DNA from: Thioclava sp. SK-1
GTDB lineage: Bacteria > Pseudomonadota > Alphaproteobacteria > Rhodobacterales > Rhodobacteraceae
NCBI RefSeq assembly: GCF_001705665.1
Contig: NZ_MDHA01000025.1
Coordinates: 206,171 to 270,170 of the forward strand
Length of the DNA: 64,000 nucleotides
Direction of reading: 5' to 3'
Shown: positions 26,036-34,066 of the stretch, piece by piece
How positions within the stretch are numbered: position 1 is the first letter of the stretch
How the letters are laid out: each line of letters starts with the position of its first letter
Position numbers and translations under genes: made by a program
The notes under the pieces: model-generated
The model's database searches: none
The model's input: only the letters and a program-made list of their open reading frames with translations
What the model was told of the DNA's origin: nothing

Positions 26036-28779
26036 TATTGGCCAAGCCTTTCCAGCAATGCAGGCACATGAACCTGATCGGATTTATAATTTCCAGTCAG
26101 CACATGCATCACCAGATTCACCCCAAATCGCAGCGCCATTTCACGTTGCCGCTCTCCTGACAGGCCGCGCCCGACAGGAAACATTGCAATGCCGTTGTTA
26201 TCCACCGCCCATGCGCCCGCCCAGTCATTGCCGCCGATCACCACCGGCGTCACCCCGTCATTAAGGTTACGAAACGGCATGCCTTCGGCCTGTTCGGCAT
26301 CGGGCAGCGGGGCCTCAACCCAAATCGGTTGATCGTAGCGGCCCGGAAAGCTTTGCAGCAAATAAAAGGTCCTGGTCAGCACATGGTCATTGGAAATCGG
26401 TGCCAGCGGCGGAATATCCAGTGGTGCTGCCAATGCTTGCAGCCGCTGCCCCGCCGGTGTAGCGCCGCCGAAATTCGCCACATCTGCGTCGCGCGTATCA
26501 AATAATATCATCCCGCCTCCGCGCAAATAGCGGTTCAACTTGGCATAGGCGGCGGGTGATGGTGCGGATTGATTGGCCGTCACGGGCCAGTAAATCAGTG
26601 TGAATAATGCCAGATCATCCCGTTCCAGATCAATCGCCAGCGGCGGCGAAGGCTCTACCGTTGTGCGTCGGGTCAATGTATTGGTCAAGCCGGTCAACCC
26701 CGCCTGCGCAATCTGATCCACTTGCGGATCGCCGGTCAGGATATGCGCCAACACGACATTTCCAGCTGCAGCAATCGCACGGTCCTGCGCCATTGCCTCT
26801 TGCGCCTTGGACAGTTGCGGCATGGCAATCATCGCCAACGCCACCATCATTGCAGAGGCGGCACGCGGACCACGCAGCCGTCCCGACAGGGCCAGCGACG
26901 CCACGATATCCACCATCAGCGCCAAAAGCGACAGCGCCAGAAGTGCACCTTTCAGCGGCGTTTGTTGCGGTTGTTCGACCCCCTCAACCGAAATCCAGTT
27001 GGGCCATTGTGCCGGCGCCAACACCCGATCCGCAGCCAGAGCGTTAAGCGCGACCGAGCGGTCATCATCCGCATAGACACCAGGGGGCAGATCCGCGCTG
27101 GGATGGCCCATCGCCAGATCCTCACCTGCGACGCCGGCGGCCGCTTCCGCCGTCGTCAGCCGTCCAAACCCGTCGATCACGCGCTGTGGCACCCATGTCG
27201 TACCTTCCAATTCGGCCACATCGGGCCGGGTGGGCCGGGTGGACACAGCCAAACGTTCCAGCATCTTTGGAAATAGGATCGACAAGGGCAATGTGGACCA
27301 TTCGGCATTGGCTGTCACATGCACCAAAACCACCGTTCCATCGCCAAACCGTGCGCGCGTCACCAAGGGCGTGCCATCAGCAAGCTGGGCAATCGTGCGC
27401 TCGGCCAGCTCTGGCGAAGGCTCTGCCATCACCTGTGCGCTGACCGTTACATCGGGCGACACCTCCAGGCCCTCAAACGGGGAACCCGCTGGAAAGGCGG
27501 CCAGTTGGCGCGGCTCTCCCCAGCTCATAGTGCCCCCGATAGAGCGCCCACCGGCGCGTAGTTTAACCGGCAAAAGCGGATCAAGGTCAGTATCCGTCAT
27601 CGCCAGGCGCGGTCCGGCAAAGCGCAGCAAAAGCCCACCGTCTTCGACCCAATCTTGCAATGCGCCAGCGGGAGGAACTTCAGCCACATCGGCCAAGATC
27701 ACCACATCAGGATTGGCCAATAAGACATCTTCTAACGTCCCTTCGATCAAGTCAGCAGTGGGATCCAATGCCTCTCGCAGGAAATGCGACGGGTCCAGTA
27801 GCTCCAGCCCCTCACGTGAGACACCCGCCGATATCAGCGCCACTTTACGTCGCTTGACCGCGTCATCGGTCAGGCTGACAGCCCCGGCAGAACGCAGGCC
27901 GGCGACCTCAAACCGGGTGACACGATTGCGCAATTCGGGCGGCAGATCAAAGCTGGCAATCGCTTGTGTGCGCGCGTCCATGGCCACCTCTGTACGGGCC
28001 AGTTCGCGTTCGATCCCTGCCGGGTCCAGTCCCATCGCGATGACCTCCACTGTGCTGGCCAAGGCAACGGCAGAGAAAACCGGCACATTCACCACCCCAT
28101 CTTCGATCCGCGCCGCACCCAATGCCCATATAGGCGCGGCCGATTGCCATACATTTACCGTGCCATGTTCCTCTAATGCGGACAAGAAATCAGGCCGTGC
28201 ATCGCGTTCTAACCCGTCTGACAGCCAGAGCGTTTCATAACTTCCTTCGGGCAATATCAATGCCGGATCGATATCTGCACCCGGCTCCCATGGCGCCGGC
28301 TTCAGGCCCGGCAATGTTTCTCGCAGGGCGGTAGCAGCCCCAAAGGGTGGGGCCTCTGGTGGTGGATCAGCCAGTGAAATCATTGCCACGGGGCGCCCTG
28401 CCGCCGCGGCCTCGTCCAAAGCACGACCGATCCGATCGATACGTCTGCTCCAATCGCGCGCCGACGCCCAGCTACCATCGGTGACAATCAACAGCGGCCC
28501 AGACCCCGTCGCACCAACGGTGACAGGGTTCAACACCGGGCCGGAAAAGCCGATGATTGCCGCCGCCAGCGCCAGCATGCGCAGCGCCAACAGCCACCAC
28601 GGCGTGCGTGCTGCTTCTGCATCGCGGTCGTGCAACCCAAGCAATAGCGCGACACCGGGGAACCTGCGCCGCACTGGCGCGGGTGGAACCGCGCGCAAGA
28701 TCACATATAAAAGCGGCAGCGCCAGCAGGCCCAATAAAAGCCATGGCGTGGTAAAACCAATGGGTCCAAGCATCCACAT
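26035..28779 (-). CDS. DUF4159 / BatA-like membrane protein
   Basis: The protein has 914 residues. The N-terminus has the BatA-type hairpin (WLLLGLLALPLLYVILRAV then RRRFPGVALLLGL). A VWA-like domain follows (~80-210; PLLIVTDGSWASA), then beta-rich regions and a mid-protein helix (GALLALSLLALMVDIVASLA). From ~690 comes the DUF4159 domain (DRAIAAAGNVVLAHILTGD, then LRGGGMILFDTRDAD). ATG 28779 lies three bases after the DUF58 stop and is chosen over the longer frame. Probably part of an envelope complex driven by the MoxR ATPase; the role is not established. Confidence 0.85.
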   Translation of the reverse strand: MWMLGPIGFTTPWLLLGLLALPLLYVILRAVPPAPVRRRFPGVALLLGLHDRDAEAARTPWWLLALRMLALAAAIIGFSGPVLNPVTVGATGSGPLLIVTDGSWASARDWSRRIDRIGRALDEAAAAGRPVAMISLADPPPEAPPFGAATALRETLPGLKPAPWEPGADIDPALILPEGSYETLWLSDGLERDARPDFLSALEEHGTVNVWQSAAPIWALGAARIEDGVVNVPVFSAVALASTVEVIAMGLDPAGIERELARTEVAMDARTQAIASFDLPPELRNRVTRFEVAGLRSAGAVSLTDDAVKRRKVALISAGVSREGLELLDPSHFLREALDPTADLIEGTLEDVLLANPDVVILADVAEVPPAGALQDWVEDGGLLLRFAGPRLAMTDTDLDPLLPVKLRAGGRSIGGTMSWGEPRQLAAFPAGSPFEGLEVSPDVTVSAQVMAEPSPELAERTIAQLADGTPLVTRARFGDGTVVLVHVTANAEWSTLPLSILFPKMLERLAVSTRPTRPDVAELEGTTWVPQRVIDGFGRLTTAEAAAGVAGEDLAMGHPSADLPPGVYADDDRSVALNALAADRVLAPAQWPNWISVEGVEQPQQTPLKGALLALSLLALMVDIVASLALSGRLRGPRAASAMMVALAMIAMPQLSKAQEAMAQDRAIAAAGNVVLAHILTGDPQVDQIAQAGLTGLTNTLTRRTTVEPSPPLAIDLERDDLALFTLIYWPVTANQSAPSPAAYAKLNRYLRGGGMILFDTRDADVANFGGATPAGQRLQALAAPLDIPPLAPISNDHVLTRTFYLLQSFPGRYDQPIWVEAPLPDAEQAEGMPFRNLNDGVTPVVIGGNDWAGAWAVDNNGIAMFPVGRGLSGERQREMALRFGVNLVMHVLTGNYKSDQVHVPALLERLGQ

Positions 28780-28781
28780 TC

Positions 28782-29705
28782 TTATCGCCCCCGTCCCGCA
28801 ACCTGCGAGCGCAGCGCCTGATGCAGCCACAGCAAGGCAGCTTGTGCGGAACTTCCGGTGTGATGGGTGGAAAATTGCCAATGCGCGGCCTGCGCCATGC
28901 GCAGCAAACGCTCGCGGCGCTCGGCCAGGCGGGCGCGATATTGGTCCCGCAGATCCCCCGCTGAACGGGTTTCAAATTGCAAGCTACCTGCCATCGATTC
29001 AAACACGGTGCGTCCATCAAAGGGGAAATCTTCTTCCAGCGGGTCCAGAACCTGCAACATCACCCCCGTCACACCGCGCTGCGCCAGCCGGCGCAGGCTT
29101 TCTTGCAACCGGTCCAGATCACCAAAAAAATCAGAGATCATGACGACCTTGGATTGCGCCCGCACCGCCGAGGTTTCAGGCACACCATATTCATCCACAC
29201 TGCCTGCCGCGCTAAGCAATTGCGCCAACATCAAAATCTGGCCTTTGCCCGGGCGCGGCGCGGCCAATTGCCCGGTCAGGCCCACGCGCTCGCCGCCGCG
29301 CACCGACAACACGGCCAGCGCCAGCGCCAGTAGGCGTGCGCGTTCGGATTTGGTCGGACGGGCGCGTTTTCCGCCCTGTTCCCCCGTATAGGTCATTGAG
29401 GCCGCATCATCGACCCACAGATGCACGGTCTGCGCCAATTGCCATTCGCGTTCACGCACGAACTGCTGATCAGACCGGCCAGAGCGGCGCCAATCAATAA
29501 ACCGCGCTTCATCCCCGGCATGAACCGGACGATACTGCCAAAATTCCTCCCCTACGCCAGAGCTGCGCTTGCCATGCACGCCCATTTGCACCGTCCGCGC
29601 CAGCTTCTCTGCCGCCAATAACAGCGGCGGCAGCGCAGCCGCTTCGGTGTCCGCAGCACGGCGCAGGGCCCGGATTTGGGGGGAGGCTTTGGCGATTACG
29701 GTCAC
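28782..29705 (-). CDS. DUF58 domain protein
   Basis: A 307-residue soluble protein. It shows the DUF58 block SSGVGEEFWQYRPVHAGDEA followed by RFIDWRRSGRSDQQFVRERE. A VWA-like region follows (VHLWVDDAASM, then VVMISDFFGDL) but lacks a full DxSxS metal site. The start is a GTG that overlaps the MoxR stop by four bases (GTGA), so the pair is translationally coupled. DUF58 proteins nearly always sit beside a MoxR ATPase, as here. Confidence 0.88.
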   Translation of the reverse strand: MTVIAKASPQIRALRRAADTEAAALPPLLLAAEKLARTVQMGVHGKRSSGVGEEFWQYRPVHAGDEARFIDWRRSGRSDQQFVREREWQLAQTVHLWVDDAASMTYTGEQGGKRARPTKSERARLLALALAVLSVRGGERVGLTGQLAAPRPGKGQILMLAQLLSAAGSVDEYGVPETSAVRAQSKVVMISDFFGDLDRLQESLRRLAQRGVTGVMLQVLDPLEEDFPFDGRTVFESMAGSLQFETRSAGDLRDQYRARLAERRERLLRMAQAAHWQFSTHHTGSSAQAALLWLHQALRSQVAGRGR

Positions 29706-30718
29706 GCGGCAGCTTCCTTCGTGGTTTTTGCAGCCAATTCGGCCAAGACCTGCGCAATCACATGTGTCAGCGTTTCGCCACGCGCGCGTGCCGCAAAGCC
29801 AAGCGCCATCCGATGGATCAACACCGGCTGTGCCATCGCCTCCACATCGTCAAGCGAGGGCGCAAGACGGCCATGCATCAGCGCCCGCGCCCGCACAGTC
29901 AACATCAATGCCTGTGCCGCACGCGGACCTGGCCCCCATGACAGAGTGTCCTTCACCGCGGCCGCCGCCTCGGGTTCGCCCGGACGGCACGCGCGCACCA
30001 AATCCAAGATCGCCTCTACGATGCTTTCGCCTACAGGCATTTGCCGCACGACCTGCTGGGCCTCGATCAATTCGGCGGCAGAGAATACGGCATGGGCCTG
30101 CGCTTGTGTGGCACCCGTGGTCGCCAACAAGATATCGCGTTCCGTATCGCGATCAGGATATTCAACATCAATTTGCACAAGAAACCGGTCCAGCTGCGCC
30201 TCTGGCAGGGGATAGGTGCCCTCTTGTTCGATCGGGTTTTGCGTGGCCAGCACATGGAATGGGCGGCCCAGCGCACGATGTTCGCCGGCCACCGTGACCT
30301 CGCATTCCTGCATGGCTTGTAAAAGCGCTGATTGCGTGCGCGGCGACGCGCGGTTGATCTCATCAGCCAGCAACAGCTGACAGAACACCGGACCTTCGAT
30401 AAAGCGGAACGCACGGCTGCCATCAGGCGCGGTTTCCAACACCTCTGAGCCGATTATATCGGCAGGCATCAGATCTGGCGTGAACTGAATGCGCGACCCG
30501 TCTAACCCCATCACCGTCGACAGCGTATCGACCAACATCGTTTTGCCAAGGCCGGGTAAACCAACCAAAAGCGCGTGCCCCCCCGACAGCATCGACGCCA
30601 AGACAAGCTCTACGATCCGCTCCTGTCCGATGAAACGGGTGTTGATTGACGCGCGCGCCTCGATCAGTTTTGCCCCAAGGCGATCAATATCGGCCAGAAG
30701 ATCAGTAGGCTCGGTCAT
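29702..30718 (-). CDS. MoxR-family AAA+ ATPase
   Basis: A 338-residue cytosolic AAA+ ATPase. Walker A GLPGLGKTM near 54-62, Walker B LLLADEINRASPRTQSALLQ near 112-131, sensor-1 LATQNPIEQEGTYPLPEAQL and arginine-finger region DRFLVQI. MoxR proteins act as chaperones that load cofactors or remodel VWA-domain partners; here the partners would be the two VWA-like membrane proteins downstream. ATG 30718 is the family start; the upstream part of the open frame overlaps the divergent DUF1285 gene and is not used. Confidence 0.93.
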   Translation of the reverse strand: MTEPTDLLADIDRLGAKLIEARASINTRFIGQERIVELVLASMLSGGHALLVGLPGLGKTMLVDTLSTVMGLDGSRIQFTPDLMPADIIGSEVLETAPDGSRAFRFIEGPVFCQLLLADEINRASPRTQSALLQAMQECEVTVAGEHRALGRPFHVLATQNPIEQEGTYPLPEAQLDRFLVQIDVEYPDRDTERDILLATTGATQAQAHAVFSAAELIEAQQVVRQMPVGESIVEAILDLVRACRPGEPEAAAAVKDTLSWGPGPRAAQALMLTVRARALMHGRLAPSLDDVEAMAQPVLIHRMALGFAARARGETLTHVIAQVLAELAAKTTKEAAA

Positions 30719-30797
30719 GACAAATGCTCCATCCAACGTATGATGTACAGCAAAGCAGATTCCGGACCGAAACCAAACCTGAAAACGTAGGTGCACC

Positions 30798-31385
30798 ATG
30801 ACACAGACACAAAAGCCCGTGACAACACCTTCGGCAGAGGGGATTGCGCAGGCGGCAACACGCGCCACACAGAAAGGTCTAGCCCCTGTTCACCTATGGA
30901 ATCCGCCGTTTTGTGGTGATCTAGATATGGAAATCCGTCGCGACGGCACATGGTTTTATCTGGGCACACCCATCGGGCGTCCAGCGCTTGTGCGGCTGTT
31001 CGCCTCGGTGCTTAAACGCGAAGGGGATGCGTATTTTCTTGTTACCCCTGTAGAAAAGGTTGGGATTCGCGTTGTGGATGCCCCGTTTGTAGCCGTGGAT
31101 TTTGACCTGACTGACGAAGGCGAGAACCAAACAGTGACCTTCACGACCAATGTCGGGGACCGCGTCAGCGCCAATGCGGCCAATCCCATACGCGTGGCAT
31201 ATGCATCCGATGGCGAACCCGCCCCCTATATACATGTGCGGCGCGGGCTGGAGGCGTTGATTGATCGCAAAAGCTTCTATCGCCTTGTAGACATCGCCCG
31301 GCCCGGCACACATGACGGGGAACAATGGCTGGGCCTACGCTCTGCCGGGGTGTTTTTCCCGATCATTGCAATGGCGGATCTGTAA
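30798..31385 (+). CDS. DUF1285 domain protein
   Basis: A 195-residue soluble protein. Conserved DUF1285 features are present: WNPPFCGDLDMEIRRDGTWF, GTPIGRPALVRLFASVLKRE, YFLVTPVEKVGIRVVDAPFV and a C-terminal LGLRSAGVFFPI. Function is unknown. It is divergent from the MoxR operon with only 79 bases between the start codons, an arrangement suggesting a shared regulatory region. The next gene starts one base after its stop. Confidence 0.88.
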   Translation: MTQTQKPVTTPSAEGIAQAATRATQKGLAPVHLWNPPFCGDLDMEIRRDGTWFYLGTPIGRPALVRLFASVLKREGDAYFLVTPVEKVGIRVVDAPFVAVDFDLTDEGENQTVTFTTNVGDRVSANAANPIRVAYASDGEPAPYIHVRRGLEALIDRKSFYRLVDIARPGTHDGEQWLGLRSAGVFFPIIAMADL

Positions 31386-31386
31386 T

Positions 31387-32199
31387 ATGGTCAAGATTTC
31401 TGCAAGCTTGGATCACCTGTTCACAGAACGGCCCCTGTTGGAACGGTTCGTGGCGGCGAATGTGGCCGGATTTGAAATGGTAGAAATGCGCAGCCCCTAT
31501 GACGCAGCGGCCCAGGATATGGCCTATCAGCTGGTGATGCGCGATCTGGCATGGGCTGCACTGGAGGCTCCGCCTCCCAATTACACCGGTGGGGAACCCG
31601 GCTGGGCTGCCAGCCCCGCACAAAAAGAGCGTTTCACCCGTGATTTACGTCGCGCGTTACGGTTTGCAGATGTGTTGAAATCGCGTTTTGTGACAATTGC
31701 CGCAGGGCCAGATGCCGGGGCGCAAAGCCATGACTGCTTCGTGGAAAACCTGATTTTGGCCACCACAAGTGCCCCAAAACGGCGTTTTCTGATCGCGCCC
31801 GATGACCCTGATCTGGAAGGGGCATTTTTGACAAGCCATGCCCAGGCGGCAGAGATCTTGACCCAGGTCGGTGCCGACAACCTGTTCCTTTGCGCCGATC
31901 TGGCGCAGGCGACACAGGAATGCGGCGGGCAAGATGCGGTTTTAGAACGGTTTGGCGCGCATATGGGCTGTCTGCGCCTAAGCACGCGCCCTGACAAACA
32001 GGCGCATGATGCGCTTTTGGATCGGCTCGACAAGGACGGGTTTAGCGGCTATGTCAGCGCAGCGTACCGCCCGCAAGGGCCGACCGAGGACAGTCTGGAG
32101 TGGTTCACTCCACCACCGCCATCGGCCCCAAAAGCCGCGAAAAAAGCCTCCAAAGCGTCACCCCGCAAACCGCGTGCCAAAAAGAAGCAAGACATATGA
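31387..32199 (+). CDS. TIM-barrel (xylose isomerase / Hyi-like) protein
   Basis: The protein has 270 residues. The beta/alpha repeat pattern and motifs such as ISASLDHLFTERPLLERFVAA and MVEMRSPYD fit the sugar-isomerase / endonuclease IV superfamily, closest in feel to hydroxypyruvate isomerase-like proteins. However, the usual Glu/Asp/His metal ligands are not where expected, so catalysis is doubtful. The last ~35 residues are a basic Ala/Lys/Pro tail (AAKKASKASPRKPRAKKK), unusual for this fold. It starts one base after DUF1285 and overlaps the next gene by four bases. Confidence 0.7.
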   Translation: MVKISASLDHLFTERPLLERFVAANVAGFEMVEMRSPYDAAAQDMAYQLVMRDLAWAALEAPPPNYTGGEPGWAASPAQKERFTRDLRRALRFADVLKSRFVTIAAGPDAGAQSHDCFVENLILATTSAPKRRFLIAPDDPDLEGAFLTSHAQAAEILTQVGADNLFLCADLAQATQECGGQDAVLERFGAHMGCLRLSTRPDKQAHDALLDRLDKDGFSGYVSAAYRPQGPTEDSLEWFTPPPPSAPKAAKKASKASPRKPRAKKKQDI

Positions 32200-33002
32200 T
32201 AAAACAGGTAATCTGCATCAATTGGGGCACGAAATACGGTCCGAAATTCATCAACCGACTATATGCGATGGTGGCACGCAATATCACCCCCCCGTTCAGC
32301 TTCACCTGTTTTTGTGACTCGGCTGAAGGTGTGCGCCCGGAAGTGGATTGCCAGCCCCTGCCCGAAATTCCCGTGGAAATCCCGCAAACCAAAAAAGGTA
32401 TCTGGCCCAAGGCCCGGTTATGGGGGCCAAAGCTGGGCAATCTGACGGGCAATGTGCTGTTTCTGGATCTGGATCTGGTCATCACCGGGTCGCTGGATGA
32501 TTTCTTCACCTATGGCGACCCCGATCAGGTGATCTTGTCGCGCAATCCGGCACGCCCGTTTGAGCGGCTTGGCCAGACCTCTTGTTTTCGCTTTCCGGTC
32601 GGAAAACTGTTACCGATCCAAGAGAAATTCTGCGCAGACCCAAAAGGGATTGCAGAAGAATATGTTTGGGAACAGCGTTTTGTCACCCGCAATGCGCCCG
32701 GCGGCGTAGATCTTTTCCCGCGCGCATGGGTCCGCCATTTCCGCAACCAATGCGTGCCATTATGGCCGTTGAACTGGGTTAAGGAGCCGCATCTGCCCCG
32801 GGATGCGCGGATTGTAATTTTCCCCGGCGGTTTGCATCCCCAGGTCGCCATTAAAGGCGGCTGGGCCGGGCGTGAAGGATGGACCTTGTCCGAACATGTC
32901 GCGCGTCGCGAAGAACGTAGCCCGCTGGAGGGGTCGCTGTTTCGCTACCTGCGCCATTGGATGAAACCGACCCCATGGGTCGATCAGGTGTGGCGCGAAT
33001 AA
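32196..33002 (+). CDS. Glycosyltransferase (GT8-like, DxD-containing)
   Basis: A 268-residue cytosolic protein. The N-terminal ICINWGTKYGPKFINRLYAM and the VLFLDLDLVITGSLDDFF segment (DLD at ~90) match sugar-nucleotide transferases of the GT-A fold, where the DxD binds the metal-nucleotide. FPGGLHPQVAI near 215 is another conserved block. The acceptor is unknown. The start overlaps the TIM-barrel gene by four bases (ATGA), making a DUF1285 - TIM barrel - glycosyltransferase operon. Confidence 0.75.
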   Translation: MIKQVICINWGTKYGPKFINRLYAMVARNITPPFSFTCFCDSAEGVRPEVDCQPLPEIPVEIPQTKKGIWPKARLWGPKLGNLTGNVLFLDLDLVITGSLDDFFTYGDPDQVILSRNPARPFERLGQTSCFRFPVGKLLPIQEKFCADPKGIAEEYVWEQRFVTRNAPGGVDLFPRAWVRHFRNQCVPLWPLNWVKEPHLPRDARIVIFPGGLHPQVAIKGGWAGREGWTLSEHVARREERSPLEGSLFRYLRHWMKPTPWVDQVWRE

Positions 33003-33030
33003 CCGACCCTTTCAGGCCCATAGTGCCTTA

Positions 33031-33951
33031 TTAGGTCGGCGTCACATCCGCGCAGCCCCGCGCGACCGTCTCGGGCTCCAGCGTCGCGTGTGTCAGGCCA
33101 AAACGCTCTGACAACATTGCTTTGGCCCGCGCGATGACGGGTTGAAAGTCCTGTCCGTCTGCCAACACCAGATGCGCCTCAACCGAGCTGCGCTTTTCGT
33201 CGATCTGCCACAGATGGACATGATGCACATCCAAAACGCCATCAACCCCGGTCAGCGCGGTTTTCAGCATATCCGTGTCGCGCTCTGCCGGGGCGCCCAG
33301 CATCAAAATCCGTAAGACGGGTTTCAGATCCCCGAAGATATGCCACAGGATAAAAACGGAAATCGCGATGGTCAGCAGTGGATCAATCAGCCGCCAATCG
33401 AACAAGACAATCACAATGCCGCCGACAATCACGGCAACGGATGCGCCTGCATCCGCGAGATTGTGCAAGAAAGCCGCGCGGATGTTCACGCTGTCTTTCG
33501 ACAGCTTAAAGGTCAACGCGGCAGTGCCCAGATCAACAATCAGTGCCAGACCCGCCAGCCAGATCACCAATCCACCGGTCACAGAAGGCGGGTCCATCAA
33601 CCGGCCCACACCTTCGGCCATCAGCCATATCGAAATCACGATCAAGGTGACGTAATTGGCGAAAGCCGCCACAACCTCGGCGCGCGACCAGCCAAACGTC
33701 ATTGTGGTATCACGCCCTTTGCGGGCCAGACGCCGCGCCCCAAAGGCAAGGATCAAGGCCGCCGCATCCGAAAAATTATGCACCCCATCGGCCACCAGCG
33801 CCATCGACCCGGCAATCACCCCACCGATCACCTGCGCCAGCGTCAATACCAGATTTATCACCACCGCGAATGCGACCTGCTTATCACCGGCATCCGGATC
33901 AATATGGTGGTGATGATGGTGGTGATGCGCGTGATCGTGGGGCATGGTCAT
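33031..33951 (-). CDS. Cation diffusion facilitator family metal exporter
   Basis: A 306-residue inner-membrane protein. The N-terminus is a His run (HAHHHHHHHH), then six helices with the CDF metal sites: MALVADGVHNFSDAAALILA (HxxxD in helix II) and FLHNLADAGASVAVI (helix V). The C-terminal cytosolic domain is VHHVHLWQIDEKRSSVEAHL. It should expel Zn2+, Co2+ or Cd2+ by proton antiport. Start choice between 33951 and 33945 is open. It lies downstream of polA on the same strand with a 115-base gap. Confidence 0.92.
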   Translation of the reverse strand: MTMPHDHAHHHHHHHHIDPDAGDKQVAFAVVINLVLTLAQVIGGVIAGSMALVADGVHNFSDAAALILAFGARRLARKGRDTTMTFGWSRAEVVAAFANYVTLIVISIWLMAEGVGRLMDPPSVTGGLVIWLAGLALIVDLGTAALTFKLSKDSVNIRAAFLHNLADAGASVAVIVGGIVIVLFDWRLIDPLLTIAISVFILWHIFGDLKPVLRILMLGAPAERDTDMLKTALTGVDGVLDVHHVHLWQIDEKRSSVEAHLVLADGQDFQPVIARAKAMLSERFGLTHATLEPETVARGCADVTPT

Positions 33952-34066
33952 CCAATATAAACTATTCACCCAAAGTGGCGGGTTTTGACCACAGGTCAAA
34001 TCACATCCGCGCAACCTTGGTTCAGGCTTGGCGCACCGCCCAAGATCACGCGACGGTCGGGCACAT

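Noticed and set aside
27230..28240. Long plus-strand open frame (336 codons) opposite the DUF4159 gene
   Set aside because: Low-complexity Ser/Ala/Thr/Pro composition typical of an antisense frame in GC-rich DNA; the minus-strand protein has clear domains and coupled neighbours.
33003..33040. CCGACC/GGTCGG inverted repeat as a terminator
   Set aside because: Short stem, very long loop, no T-tract, and it runs into the end of the CDF gene.
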